64,000 nt of DNA from Pseudomonadota bacterium (GCA_018242065.1 JAFECQ010000006.1:57860-121859); one strand, 5' to 3'; counted from the stretch's first letter, positions 38,554 to 48,946 are shown. The notes: generated by a model not told the origin, from the letters alone. A program made the numbers and translations.

Positions 38554-40857
38554 ATGCAAAAAGAGGATATTCTTTCTCTGCCGCCTCAAGATAAGATTTC
38601 TCGCGTCCTTATTAATGTTCTGATTTTTGTTGTGATTGGGTGCTGGGCAACCATGATATGGGCTACTTACCGTACCTATTTAGGGGCTCCCCCCATTCCA
38701 GAGCAGTTTATAAGCGCTAGTGGCCAAGTTATCTTAACGAAAGATGATATTGTTGCGGGAAAAGGAGGATTTCAAAAAGCGGGACTTATGGATTATGGCA
38801 GTCTGTATGGTATGGGTTCTTATTTTGGAGAAGATTATACGGCCCATTACTTAGTTGCTCTAGGTAAGGGCGTTTCTTTTAATATTGCAAAAGATAAGTA
38901 TGCTAAAACTATACTTTCCTTATCACCTGAGCAAAGTGATATGGTGCAAAAGGAAACACAATCACAACTTAAAGCAATTGCTTTAACAGATGCACCTGTT
39001 GTGCTACCTGGACCTCTGTGTAATGCTATTGTTACTTTACGCCAAGATATAGCTAAAAAGTTATTACAAAATGACTTTGTAAGAGGATGGGCGAAAGCCT
39101 CAAGTCTTTCATCTGTAGAAGCTCTCCAGACTGCAGATTTCCTTATTTATTCAGCTATTACAACAGTGGCTAATCGACCCGGAGAAAATTATTCTTGGAC
39201 AAATAATTGGCCTTTTGAGCCTTCTTTAGGTAACACACCGACAACAAGTGTCTTTATTTGGACTTGGGCTTCTTTAACACTCTTATTTTTTGCGATAGGT
39301 GTCGTTGTTGCAGTTTTCCGTCTTTATATTGAGCGTAAGGAACCGCATGAAACAACTCAAGGATTTCTAAATACTTTCTCTCCTTTAACTCCGAGTCAAT
39401 TGGCGTTGGGAAAATATTTTATTTTAGTCGCCTTACTACTCTTGGTTCAGATAGGGGCGGGTTCTCTTCTTGCCCATTATTATGCTGAAAGGGAAAGTTT
39501 TTATGGATTTGATATTGGTTATTATTTTCCCTTTTCTTTTTTACGAAGTGTCCATTTGCAAACACCTATTGTTTGGATTGGTCTTGGTTGGATAGGATCA
39601 GCGCTGTTCTTAGCGCCTCTAATTGGGAAGAATGAACCAAAGGGACAGCAAGCATTAGTCCATATCCTTTTTTGGACACTCGTTATTATTGTGTGTGGTG
39701 CTTTTCTGGGAAATTATTTAGGAATTCAAGGCATCATCCAAAAAGGATGGTTTTGGTTTGGAAATCAAGGGCTTTCTTATATAGAATTAGGACGATTTTG
39801 GCAAATCCTCTTCTTTTTTGGGCTTCTTATCTGGAGCCTCGTTTTGTTGCGAGCTATGTGGCCAACACTTGTAAATTTGGTTTACTGGAGATCTTTTTAT
39901 AGTTTTTTCCGAGCTGAACATCTGTTGTGGTATAGCACAATGGGAGTCGCTTTTGTTTATGCTTTTGGCATGATTCCTTTAACCAAAGTTGGTTCTTCCT
40001 TTACCTTGACTGATTTTTGGCGTTGGTGGGTAGTTCATTTGTGGGTTGAGTGGGCTTTTGAGTTGTTTGCTGCGGCAATTACAGGTTATTTTTTGATGGC
40101 CGTAGGGTTAGTCTCTCGTCAACTGGCTGAGCGTGCCATACTTCTTGAATGGGTTTTAATTTTAGGGAGCGGTATTCTTGGCACAGGTCACCATCTTTTT
40201 TGGGCAGGTGCACCAAATATATGGATTTCTCTTGGAAGTATGTTTTCATTTCTTGAAATTCTACCTCTTTTTTTATTGATCTTAGAAGCGATTGAACATT
40301 ATTTCCTTATTAGGAATCGTGACAATTTCCCTTACCGCTTGCCTTTTTTATATATTCTAGGAGCAGCTTTTTGGAATTTTGTGGGTGCGGGCGTTTTTGG
40401 AGGTGCGATTAATGCCCCACTAGTGAATTATTATGAACATGGGACGTTTTTAACACTTAATCACGCTCATACGGCTATGTTTGGTGCTTTTGGTTTACTC
40501 TCACTTGGGCTCATTTATTTAACGTTAAGGTATATGGCGGGCAATCGAACTCAATGGGATGATCGCTTGGGGATGTGGGCTTTTTGGCTTTACAATGCAG
40601 GTTTGTTGTTGTGGATTATTTTCAATTTCTTTCCTATTGGTTGGCCACAACTCATGGCCGTTTATGACCATGGTTATAATTATGCTCGCAGCCTTGAGTT
40701 TTATAATACAACGCTACTTTGGCAATGGATGCGGATGCCAGGAGATATCATTTTCGCTGTGGCTGCATTGTTGATGGCGTGGGACTTTATGCGAAAAACT
40801 AGATTTTTTAAAAGTTCTTTGAAGGAAGCAGGGGTAAGATTAAAAGAGGGACTTTAA
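38554..40857 (+). CDS. norZ: Quinol-dependent nitric oxide reductase (qNOR)
   Basis: The 767-residue protein has the qNOR layout: an N-terminal fused NorC-like periplasmic domain (DYGSLYGMGSYFGEDYTAHY) and a 12-14 helix heme-copper-type core. The core has WWVVHLWVEWAFELFAAA, GTGHHLFWAG and NHAHTAMFGAFGL, supplying heme and FeB ligands. It reduces 2 NO to N2O with quinol and does not need cytochrome c. No other denitrification gene is visible, so NO detoxification is the likelier role. It lies just upstream of the 4.5S RNA gene and is preceded by AAGGGAG. Confidence 0.95.
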   Translation: MQKEDILSLPPQDKISRVLINVLIFVVIGCWATMIWATYRTYLGAPPIPEQFISASGQVILTKDDIVAGKGGFQKAGLMDYGSLYGMGSYFGEDYTAHYLVALGKGVSFNIAKDKYAKTILSLSPEQSDMVQKETQSQLKAIALTDAPVVLPGPLCNAIVTLRQDIAKKLLQNDFVRGWAKASSLSSVEALQTADFLIYSAITTVANRPGENYSWTNNWPFEPSLGNTPTTSVFIWTWASLTLLFFAIGVVVAVFRLYIERKEPHETTQGFLNTFSPLTPSQLALGKYFILVALLLLVQIGAGSLLAHYYAERESFYGFDIGYYFPFSFLRSVHLQTPIVWIGLGWIGSALFLAPLIGKNEPKGQQALVHILFWTLVIIVCGAFLGNYLGIQGIIQKGWFWFGNQGLSYIELGRFWQILFFFGLLIWSLVLLRAMWPTLVNLVYWRSFYSFFRAEHLLWYSTMGVAFVYAFGMIPLTKVGSSFTLTDFWRWWVVHLWVEWAFELFAAAITGYFLMAVGLVSRQLAERAILLEWVLILGSGILGTGHHLFWAGAPNIWISLGSMFSFLEILPLFLLILEAIEHYFLIRNRDNFPYRLPFLYILGAAFWNFVGAGVFGGAINAPLVNYYEHGTFLTLNHAHTAMFGAFGLLSLGLIYLTLRYMAGNRTQWDDRLGMWAFWLYNAGLLLWIIFNFFPIGWPQLMAVYDHGYNYARSLEFYNTTLLWQWMRMPGDIIFAVAALLMAWDFMRKTRFFKSSLKEAGVRLKEGL

Positions 40858-40875
40858 GTATACCTCACATTCCTC

Positions 40876-40905
40876 TTGCTCTCCCCCCCTCTTTGTTTGC
40901 TATAA
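40876..40905 (+). promoter_or_regulatory. Possible promoter of the 4.5S RNA gene
   Basis: TTGCTC and CTATAA are separated by 18 nt and end about 7 nt before the RNA 5' end. The match to the sigma-70 consensus is moderate. Confidence 0.4.
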
Positions 40906-40912
40906 GGAAGAG

Positions 40913-41011
40913 GAGGGGCTGGTTTGTGGACGCAAGCCTTGCAAATCCGGTCAGGTCCGGAAGGAAGCAGCCGTCGTAAGACCCTTGTGGGTCACGTAAA
41001 GCCAGCCCCTC
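40913..41011 (+). ncRNA. ffs: 4.5S signal recognition particle RNA
   Basis: A ~97-nt RNA closed by the terminal helix AGGGGCTGG / CCAGCCCCT contains the universally conserved SRP domain IV core GGTCAGGTCCGGAAGGAAGC with its apical GGAA tetraloop and asymmetric internal loop. It lies directly upstream of dnaX, as in many alphaproteobacteria. Confidence 0.97.
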
Positions 41012-41034
41012 ACTCATAAAGGAAAAGAGTTAAC

Positions 41035-42237
41035 GTGGAAGCTGCCCTTAAACTTGTTGAACCCATACAACCTCCTTCTTCAGAAGGCTACCGCGTCCTT
41101 GCCCGCAAATATCGTCCTACAAAGTTGAGTGAGGTAATAGGTCAAGATTTCCTTGTTGAAACCCTAAGACGAGGCATTGGAGAAAATCGGCTCGGGCATG
41201 CTTTTATCTTGACCGGTATTCGCGGAACAGGGAAAACCACAACGGCTCGGATTATTGCCCGCTCTCTAAATTGCGAGAAAGGGCCGACACCTGAACCGTG
41301 CGGCACATGTTCGTCTTGTATGTCCATCTCTCAGGATCGTTCAATGGATGTGATTGAGATTGATGCTGCAAGTCGTACAAGTGTGGATGATATTCGAGAA
41401 ATTATTGATGCTTCTCGTTATAAGGCCGTCTCAGCACGCTATAAGATTTACATTATTGATGAAGTTCATATGCTTTCAAAAAGCGCCTTTAATGCGTTAT
41501 TGAAAACATTAGAAGAGCCTCCCCCTCATGTTAAATTTATTTTTGCAACAACCGAAATCCATAAGGTACCTGCCACGATTTTATCACGGTGTGTGCGTTT
41601 TGATCTTAAGCGCATCGAAAGCCCAACGTTAGTTGCCTACTTCAAGACCTTGTGTGAACAAGAAAAAGTAACCTATGAGGAGGATGCTTTAGGTTTAATT
41701 GCCAAAGCTGCCGAAGGATCGGTACGAGATGGTCTCTCTTTATTGGATCAATCAATAACTTATGGCACGTCTCATGTGACAACAGCTCAAGTGCGTCAGA
41801 TGTTAGGGCTTTCTGATCAAGGTGTGCTTCTTGAACTCTTTCAAATAATGATGGAAGGAAATATCGCCGTTGCTCTTGAAAAGCTCAGGTATTTTTATCA
41901 AGAAGCGGCAGACCCACTACGTATTCTCGAAGATCTATTAGATTTAACCCATTGGCTTCAATGTTTAAAAATCAGTCCTTCTCTGGCTCAGGAGGTTACA
42001 CTCACGGCTGAAAAACGTGAAAAGGGGTTAGAACTTGCTCAAGCTCTTTCTATTCCTACTCTTACACGTGTATGGCAAATTCTTTTGAAGGGATTTGAAG
42101 AGATAAAACGAGCACCTTCTCCCCAAAAAGCGCTGGAAGTGATCATTATTCGTTTAACCTATCTTGCACCTCTGCCTCCGTTAAGTGAACTTATCGAAGG
42201 AATAACCGAAGAAACACTCGAAAAAAAAAAGTCTTAA
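41035..42237 (+). CDS. dnaX: DNA polymerase III subunit DnaX, zero-frame (gamma-like) product
   Basis: The 400-residue product starts at a GTG and has the clamp-loader ATPase: Walker A GIRGTGKTTTARIIARSL, the zinc module with CEKGPTPEPCGTCSSC, Walker B YIIDEVHMLSKSAFNALLK and sensor 1 FATTEIHK. It ends at a TAA right after an A10 tract (42221-42230). The zero frame there reads A AAA AAG TCT TAA, the same slippery heptamer as E. coli dnaX and in the same register. A -1 shift continues into the tau C-terminal domain (42231-42608), giving about 524 residues. So the stop either makes a gamma form or reflects an indel or homopolymer error. Confidence 0.9.
   Translation: MEAALKLVEPIQPPSSEGYRVLARKYRPTKLSEVIGQDFLVETLRRGIGENRLGHAFILTGIRGTGKTTTARIIARSLNCEKGPTPEPCGTCSSCMSISQDRSMDVIEIDAASRTSVDDIREIIDASRYKAVSARYKIYIIDEVHMLSKSAFNALLKTLEEPPPHVKFIFATTEIHKVPATILSRCVRFDLKRIESPTLVAYFKTLCEQEKVTYEEDALGLIAKAAEGSVRDGLSLLDQSITYGTSHVTTAQVRQMLGLSDQGVLLELFQIMMEGNIAVALEKLRYFYQEAADPLRILEDLLDLTHWLQCLKISPSLAQEVTLTAEKREKGLELAQALSIPTLTRVWQILLKGFEEIKRAPSPQKALEVIIIRLTYLAPLPPLSELIEGITEETLEKKKS
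42221..42237 (+). promoter_or_regulatory. Recoding site: A10 slippery tract followed by stop
   Basis: Ten A residues form A AAA AAG in the zero frame, and TAA follows one codon later. The tandem lysine codons re-pair perfectly after a -1 slip. No strong downstream stem-loop is seen; an AAGGA about 23 nt upstream is farther than the stimulatory Shine-Dalgarno of E. coli dnaX. Confidence 0.7.
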
Positions 42238-42608
42238 CTGAGCCCATTTCGATATTTTCTTCTTTTGAAGAGCTTGTCGATTGGGTTGGACAACAGAGGG
42301 AGGGACTTTTGCATGGGCATCTTTCGTATGATGTACATCTTGTCGCGTTTACACCACCAACACTAACCTTACGACTTTCAAAAAAAGCACCTAAGAACTT
42401 ACCTCAGCAACTGTTTGATCTTTTAAAAATGAAAACGGATCAGGTGTGGACGATTGCAATTTCTGAAGAAATCGGTCACCCTACTCTTCATGAAAAGGCT
42501 CAGCAAGTTCTAGAGGAGCGCCGAAAAGATATTTTGGAAGCGCCTCTGGTTACAGCCCTAATAGAAGCGTTTCCAGGGACAGCGCTTGTTGAGTTTAAAG
42601 ACAGTTAA
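42231..42608 (+). CDS. dnaX: dnaX tau C-terminal domain, reached by -1 frameshift
   Basis: Directly after the slippery A10 tract the -1 frame is open for 125 codons and reads FSSFEELVDWVGQQREGLLH, then LSYDVHLVAFTPPTLTLRLS, which matches the DnaX tau C-terminal domain that binds the polymerase alpha subunit. It has no good start signal of its own (first start-like codon is TTG at 42309). Expression as the tail of tau through ribosomal or transcriptional slippage is the simplest reading. ybaB follows 15 bp later. Confidence 0.85.
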   Translation, partial: VLTEPISIFSSFEELVDWVGQQREGLLHGHLSYDVHLVAFTPPTLTLRLSKKAPKNLPQQLFDLLKMKTDQVWTIAISEEIGHPTLHEKAQQVLEERRKDILEAPLVTALIEAFPGTALVEFKDS

Positions 42609-42623
42609 GGAAAGAGAGATAAG

Positions 42624-42932
42624 ATGTTTGGCAATATTGGCGAAATGATGAAAAAAGCCCAAAAGATGCAAGCCAAAATGGCAGAAGTGCAGGAAAAGCT
42701 AGCAACCCTTGAAATTGAGGGACTTTCAGGCGGTGGCCTTGTTAAAATTGTAGCAGATGGGAAATCGACTATTAAGGAAGTTAAAATTGATCCTTCTTTG
42801 CTCGACCCTCAAGAGGTTGATGTTTTAGAAGATTTATTACTTGCAGCCCTTCATGATGCTCAAACAAAAGCTGAAGCTAAGGCTGCAGACGAAATGGGTA
42901 AAGTGACGGGTGGTATGAAACTACCATTTTAA
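42624..42932 (+). CDS. YbaB/EbfC family nucleoid-associated protein
   Basis: The 102-residue protein starts MFGNIGEMMKKAQKMQAKM and has IKEVKIDPSLLDP and a C-terminal MGKVTGGMKLPF, typical of YbaB. The family dimerises and binds DNA. It lies between dnaX and recR, the conserved dnaX-ybaB-recR arrangement; an AGGAAAGAGAG site precedes the ATG. Confidence 0.96.
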   Translation: MFGNIGEMMKKAQKMQAKMAEVQEKLATLEIEGLSGGGLVKIVADGKSTIKEVKIDPSLLDPQEVDVLEDLLLAALHDAQTKAEAKAADEMGKVTGGMKLPF

Positions 42933-42934
42933 GC

Positions 42935-43531
42935 ATGATCAGCGATGAACTCAAAACACTTATTCACCTTCTCTCGAGGCTCCCAGGGTTAGGCCCTCGT
43001 TCGGGAAAGAGGATTGCACTCCATTTACTCCAAAACCGGGCCACAACTCTAACTGCCCTTGCTGAATCTTTGCATGTTGCGGGTGTAAAAGTGAAGGACT
43101 GCACAATTTGTGGTAACTTGGATTCTCAAAATCCTTGCTCTCTCTGCCAAGATTCGCGACGGGATACATCTGTCATTTGCGTTGTTGAAAGTGTAGCTGA
43201 CCTTTGGGCCCTTGAGCGAAGTGCTTCTTTTAAAGGGCACTATCATGTTTTAGGTGGAGTTTTATCGGCCCTGGATGGTATAGGGCCAGAAGAGTTACGT
43301 TTTTCATCTCTCTTTCAACGCTGTCAACAAGGAAGCGTCTATGAGATCATCCTCGCTCTGAATGCAACGGTTGAAGGGCAAACAACGAGCCATTACCTTA
43401 CAGAACATCTTAAAGAGCTTGGAATTGCTCATATCTCAAGCCTTGCTCGTGGTGTTCCTGTAGGGGGTGAGCTTGATTATCTGGATGAAGGAACGCTCTC
43501 TGCTGCGCTGCTCTCGCGGCGGGTGGTTTAA
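42935..43531 (+). CDS. recR: Recombination protein RecR
   Basis: The 198-residue protein has the helix-hairpin-helix LSRLPGLGPRSGKRIALHL, a zinc finger with Cys56, Cys59, Cys68 and Cys71 (CTICGNLDSQNPCSLC), and a Toprim domain starting VICVVESVADLWALE with LNATVEGQTTSHYL. It acts in RecFOR-type gap repair. It starts 2 bp after ybaB. Confidence 0.97.
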   Translation: MISDELKTLIHLLSRLPGLGPRSGKRIALHLLQNRATTLTALAESLHVAGVKVKDCTICGNLDSQNPCSLCQDSRRDTSVICVVESVADLWALERSASFKGHYHVLGGVLSALDGIGPEELRFSSLFQRCQQGSVYEIILALNATVEGQTTSHYLTEHLKELGIAHISSLARGVPVGGELDYLDEGTLSAALLSRRVV

Positions 43532-43539
43532 ACAGTTTC

Positions 43540-44457
43540 TTATTTCTCTTTTAGATCATAGACTTTTTTGGAAATTCTTCCTGACTGAGCGTCAATGTTT
43601 AGCTCCAATACAGAAGAAGGCTTTAATAGAGGGAATCCTTTTTTCCATGGGAATCTCTTTGTTCCTATAAATTTTATAATAGATGGCACGTGAACACCAC
43701 CGAATTTTAATAGCCTTGCAAGCTTGGGAGTCATAAGTGTTTCACCCCTGTCGGTGGTAAGCTTATATCTTTTATATTCTAACTCCCAGGACTTACTTTC
43801 AATATAATTTGTAATTTCTGTAAGAGTACTTGGCAGAACAAAACACCCAGGGCCCTCAAAAATTATCTCTTTAAGACTCCCTGATCCATCATTAGAGTCA
43901 GGGTGATAAGTGGCTTTAAAGATAGCTAAAAGCAAAAAAAGATCTATGATCGCCGTCGTTGCTTTTGTGCCTCCACTATATGTGAGATGAAAAGTTTTTA
44001 GAGAAGGAGGCAAAAGGAAAGAAAAAGACGATCTAAAGGGATGGCAAGGAAAATCTTTTAAATAATTCTTTAGCCCTCGTCTTGTTGGCATGAAGGTTAC
44101 TCGTGCTGCTTGTACAATGGGATGCACTGGGCCTAAGCAGTCATACTCTGCAACGCTTGGACAATTACGACACTGTAGGTAGAGAAGGTGGGGAGAAGTA
44201 TCACACGTTAACTTAAGAAGGGATTTTGTGATAGGACCCTCTAGTAAAATATGTGTTGAATGGCTTAAAGTTCCTGGTACATGAACAAGTGACTGATGTT
44301 TTGGAACTCTTTTTTGTACATCAGAAAAGGACTTTTTTAATTCATCATCCTCATCAAAGCCGAAAGCTGGTTGAACAAGAGAAAAAACAGCAATAAGACA
44401 CGTGACGCAAAGAAAAAAAAGCCACTGAACCCCATAAAAACATACTCTTGTCATCAA
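43540..44457 (-). CDS. Exported protein of unknown function
   Basis: The 305-residue protein begins with a hydrophobic segment (GVQWLFFLCVTCLIAVFSLV) ending in QPAFGF, a plausible signal peptide. The mature part holds several cysteines (LYLQCRNCPSVAEYDC, DFPCHPF, GPGCFVLP) and a basic C-terminus. No domain recognised. It is monocistronic and convergent with recR. The hydrophobic N-terminus could also be an uncleaved anchor. Confidence 0.65.
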   Translation of the reverse strand: MMTRVCFYGVQWLFFLCVTCLIAVFSLVQPAFGFDEDDELKKSFSDVQKRVPKHQSLVHVPGTLSHSTHILLEGPITKSLLKLTCDTSPHLLYLQCRNCPSVAEYDCLGPVHPIVQAARVTFMPTRRGLKNYLKDFPCHPFRSSFSFLLPPSLKTFHLTYSGGTKATTAIIDLFLLLAIFKATYHPDSNDGSGSLKEIIFEGPGCFVLPSTLTEITNYIESKSWELEYKRYKLTTDRGETLMTPKLARLLKFGGVHVPSIIKFIGTKRFPWKKGFPLLKPSSVLELNIDAQSGRISKKVYDLKEK

Positions 44458-44586
44458 AATTACCTTTATAAAACCCTAGCAAATTATTAAGCATAGAGCT
44501 TTTTCTTGTACAACAAACAATTTTCCTTGGAATAAAAATTTCTTGCTCTAGATGTGAGGAAAGTAGCGAGTTTTAGAAGAGTGAAA

Positions 44587-44823
44587 CTAATTCAAACACG
44601 TCTTTTGACAAGCGAGAGTTTCATACTTTTTTATGGTGTTAGCCGCTTCGATAAGCTCTTCCTTTGGTGGATTATATTCTTGATCAATAAAATCGATATA
44701 GCTTTTGTAATTTTCTTCAACCGATTGAAGGCAATCGTGTGTAGTAGCATAGAGAGGGCATTCAGGCGGCGTTGCAAGAGTTTGGAGTGGCATAAAAAGT
44801 ATGAGTAACATAATCTTACGCAT
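44587..44823 (-). CDS. Small secreted protein with four cysteines
   Basis: The 78-residue protein has a signal peptide (MRKIMLLILFMPLQTLA). The short helical mature domain carries Cys22, Cys31, Cys72 and Cys76 near its two ends, which would pair as two disulfides in a helical hairpin. GAGGGG about 10 nt upstream of the ATG supports translation. No homologue family is recognised. The periplasmic DsbA-like protein in the window could oxidise it. Confidence 0.65.
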   Translation of the reverse strand: MRKIMLLILFMPLQTLATPPECPLYATTHDCLQSVEENYKSYIDFIDQEYNPPKEELIEAANTIKKYETLACQKTCLN

Positions 44824-44897
44824 GAAAGAAGCCCCTCGATGAGATTGTGGTTCTAAGAAGAAAATATCAAAAGAAATTTAAAAACTAGTTAACAGAT

Positions 44898-44930
44898 AAA
44901 AAAAGAGGGCCCGTGAGAGCCCTCTTTTTT
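44898..44930 (-). terminator. Rho-independent terminator of groESL
   Basis: The hairpin GAGGGC / GCCCTC with an 8-nt loop is flanked by seven A (T-run on the minus strand) and six T on the other side. It lies about 20 nt beyond the groEL stop and could also terminate plus-strand transcripts. Confidence 0.9.
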
Positions 44931-44948
44931 GAACGATTGTGAAGTGGT

Positions 44949-46592
<1,644 letters not shown>

Positions 46593-46607
46593 TTATTTTC
46601 CTTTCAG

Positions 46608-46907
46608 TTATGCAGCAACAATTCCCATGATGTCGGATTCCTTCATCACAAGATATTCTTCACCGCTAAATTTCACTTCTGTTCCGGACCATTTTCCAAA
46701 AAGGATGCGGTCTCCGGCTTTAACATCTAATGGAAGTATTTTTCCGTCCTCAAGGCGGGTGCCTGAGCCAACAGCAATCACTTCACCTTCCATAGGTTTT
46801 TCTTTTGCGGTATCAGGGATAATAATTCCGCCTGGTGTCTTTTCTTCTTGCTCGATACGACGAACAAGAACACGATCATGTAGTGGTCTAAACTTTATAG
46901 ATTTCAT
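46608..46907 (-). CDS. groES: Co-chaperonin GroES
   Basis: I chose the ATG at 46907, which has GGGAG 6 nt upstream and gives the standard start [17 protein letters not shown]; an ATG five codons earlier is less likely. The 99-residue protein has the mobile loop [16 protein letters not shown] and [18 protein letters not shown]. It caps GroEL. Confidence 0.98.
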   Translation of the reverse strand: MKSIKFRPLHDRVLVRRIEQEEKTPGGIIIPDTAKEKPMEGEVIAVGSGTRLEDGKILPLDVKAGDRILFGKWSGTEVKFSGEEYLVMKESDIMGIVAA

Positions 46908-46949
46908 AGGTCTCTCCCTCATGTTGGGAATTTAGTGGGTTTACTTAGA

Positions 46950-46976
46950 TTAGCACTCTCACATCAAGAGTGCTAA
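46950..46976 (-). promoter_or_regulatory. CIRCE operator (HrcA-binding)
   Basis: TTAGCACTC-N9-GAGTGCTAA is a perfect match to the CIRCE inverted repeat. It lies about 45 bp before groES and overlaps the expected transcription start, so HrcA repression of groESL is strongly indicated. Confidence 0.97.
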
Positions 46977-46978
46977 AA

Positions 46979-47007
46979 TATATATAAGAGCTTGTCCCTC
47001 TTGTCAA
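46979..47007 (-). promoter_or_regulatory. Sigma-70 promoter of groESL
   Basis: On the minus strand TTGACA is separated from TATATA by exactly 17 nt and sits immediately upstream of the CIRCE element. Confidence 0.85.
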
Positions 47008-47126
47008 CATTTTCGTGAAAGATGGCCAATTAATTTATCATAAACCCATTTTCCTCTTTCCTTTTTTCAATTATTTTTGTACAGAAATTAAGAATGTTTT
47101 AAGCTTGTTTTGAAAGACTGGTTCTT

Positions 47127-47684
47127 ATGACACAACATCATCAACGCAAAAGAAGACCCGGTGCTGGACGAAAACCTAATCTTGTTCCAACAAAAGCTAT
47201 TCGTCTTCCCCTACCGCTTGTGAAGCAGCTTTTGGAGCTCAAGGCGAAAGGAGCCCTAGAGGTTAATGGAACGATTCCAGCGAGTACGCTTTCTTCCGTT
47301 GCTATCCCTCTTTTTGAATCTCGTGTTCAGGCTGGATTCCCATCTCCTGCTGATGATTTTAGTGAAGGAACACTTGATTTAAATACGTACCTTATTAAGC
47401 ATAAAGCTGCCACTTTTTTTGTAAGAGTAACGGGCGATTCCATGACAGGCGTTGGAATTTTCCCAGGAGATATTCTCATTGTGGATCGTTCTCTTCCTCA
47501 CAGTTCTGGAAAAATTGTCATTGCTGTTTTAAATGGAGAGATGACCGTTAAACGTTTCAAACAGGCTGGTGATGAGGTTCTTTTATGTCCTGAGAATGAT
47601 AAATATTCTCCGATCTGTGTTTCAGAAGACGAAGATTTTTCTATTTGGGGAGTTGTCACCAACGTTATTCACCCACTTCTATGA
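47127..47684 (+). CDS. umuD: UmuD-like S24 protease/SOS protein
   Basis: The 185-residue protein has an unusually long basic N-terminus (KRRPGAGRKPNLVP). The UmuD core follows: cleavage site VQAGFPSPADD, catalytic serine in VTGDSMTGVGI and catalytic lysine in NGEMTVKRF. After self-cleavage it would activate the Y-family polymerase encoded downstream. It overlaps umuC by 4 bp. No clear alphaproteobacterial LexA box (GTTC-N7-GTTC) was found upstream. Confidence 0.93.
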   Translation: MTQHHQRKRRPGAGRKPNLVPTKAIRLPLPLVKQLLELKAKGALEVNGTIPASTLSSVAIPLFESRVQAGFPSPADDFSEGTLDLNTYLIKHKAATFFVRVTGDSMTGVGIFPGDILIVDRSLPHSSGKIVIAVLNGEMTVKRFKQAGDEVLLCPENDKYSPICVSEDEDFSIWGVVTNVIHPLL

Positions 47685-48946
47685 ATCCAATTTTTGCCCT
47701 TATAGATTGCAATTCCTTTTTTGTTTCTTGTGAAAAAGTTTTTCAGCCACATCTCGAAGGCCAACCCGTTATTGTTTTATCGAGCAATGATGGATGTGCT
47801 ATTGCGCGATCTAATGAAGCAAAAGCTCTTGGTATTCAAATGGGGGCCCCACTTTTTAAAATTCAAAATATTCTTCGAAAGAATCGTGTAAAAGTTTTTT
47901 CTTCCAACTTTTCTCTTTATGGAGATATGTCTGCTCGCGTAATGGAAACACTTAAAACATTCAGTCCCTCTCTTGAAGTGTATTCCATTGATGAAGCTTT
48001 TCTTGATCTAAGTTCTCTTCGTGAAGAGGAACTTTTTTCCTATGGGAGTCAGATAAGAAAAATTGTAAAACTTTGGACTGGGATCCCTGTCAGTATTGGA
48101 ATGGGCTCCACTAAAACTCTCGCGAAAGTTGCAAATCATATTGCTAAAAAACATCCATTTGGGTGTTATGTACTTACAAAATTAGAAGATATTGAAGAAG
48201 TATTAAGGACTTTCCCTCTTCAAGAAGTTTGGGGTATTGGGCGCCAATGGTCAAAAAAGCTTTCTTATGTTGGATTAAGAACGGCTTGGGATCTTGCTCA
48301 AGCTGATATAGACTGGATCAGAAAAACTTTTAATCTTTCTTTAGCAAGAACGGCCCTTGAACTTAAAGGACTACCATGTTCAAATATTGAAGGATTAGTT
48401 TCCTCTAAAAAAAGCATTATTTCTTCTCGATCTTTTGGAAAATCCGTGAAATCTTTTGAGGATTTACAAGAGGCCATCAGTTTTCATGCAAGTAAGGTGG
48501 CTCAAAAGTTAAGGCAACAAAAAAGCGTAACTGCTCTCTTAAATGTTTTTATTCGTACAAATCCTTTTCACGCAGAGGGCGCATACTACACAAACTCATG
48601 TATTGTTCCTCTTATATTTCCATCTCAAGATACGGCTGTTTTGATCAAAGCAGCTCGAGCGGGGTTAGAAAAAATTTTCAACAAAGGGTTAGATTATAAA
48701 AAAGTAGGCGTTATGGCTCTTTCTCTCGCGAGTGAAGATCAAATACCGGTCTCTATTTTTCAAAACAGTAAGGATTTATTGAAGCGTCAAACTCTTCTTA
48801 AAACTCTTGATAAACTTAATGGTCAATTTGGACGAGACTCCTTGTTTTTTGCCAGTGAAGGAGTTCACAAAACGTGGTGTTCAAAAGTTTCTCTTAAAAG
48901 CCCCTCATTCACACAAGACTGGACCCAGTTACCGAGAGTGAGGTAA
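47681..48946 (+). CDS. umuC: DNA polymerase V catalytic subunit UmuC
   Basis: Starting at the ATG at 47681 that overlaps the umuD stop (ATGA), the 421-residue Y-family polymerase shows ALIDCNSFFVSCEKVFQP, the catalytic YSIDEAFLDLS and WGIGRQWSKKLSYVGLRTAWDLA. The UmuC-type C-terminal domain follows. It performs translesion synthesis with UmuD'. Its end overlaps the convergent ATP-grasp gene by 18 bp. Confidence 0.95.
   Translation: MNPIFALIDCNSFFVSCEKVFQPHLEGQPVIVLSSNDGCAIARSNEAKALGIQMGAPLFKIQNILRKNRVKVFSSNFSLYGDMSARVMETLKTFSPSLEVYSIDEAFLDLSSLREEELFSYGSQIRKIVKLWTGIPVSIGMGSTKTLAKVANHIAKKHPFGCYVLTKLEDIEEVLRTFPLQEVWGIGRQWSKKLSYVGLRTAWDLAQADIDWIRKTFNLSLARTALELKGLPCSNIEGLVSSKKSIISSRSFGKSVKSFEDLQEAISFHASKVAQKLRQQKSVTALLNVFIRTNPFHAEGAYYTNSCIVPLIFPSQDTAVLIKAARAGLEKIFNKGLDYKKVGVMALSLASEDQIPVSIFQNSKDLLKRQTLLKTLDKLNGQFGRDSLFFASEGVHKTWCSKVSLKSPSFTQDWTQLPRVR

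Noticed and set aside
42309..42608. Separate small protein gene after dnaX
   Set aside because: It has no proper start or ribosome-binding site, and its sequence continues upstream to the slippery tract as the tau domain.
47000..47126. LexA box in front of umuDC
   Set aside because: Only a single GTTC is found with no second half-site at the N7 distance.
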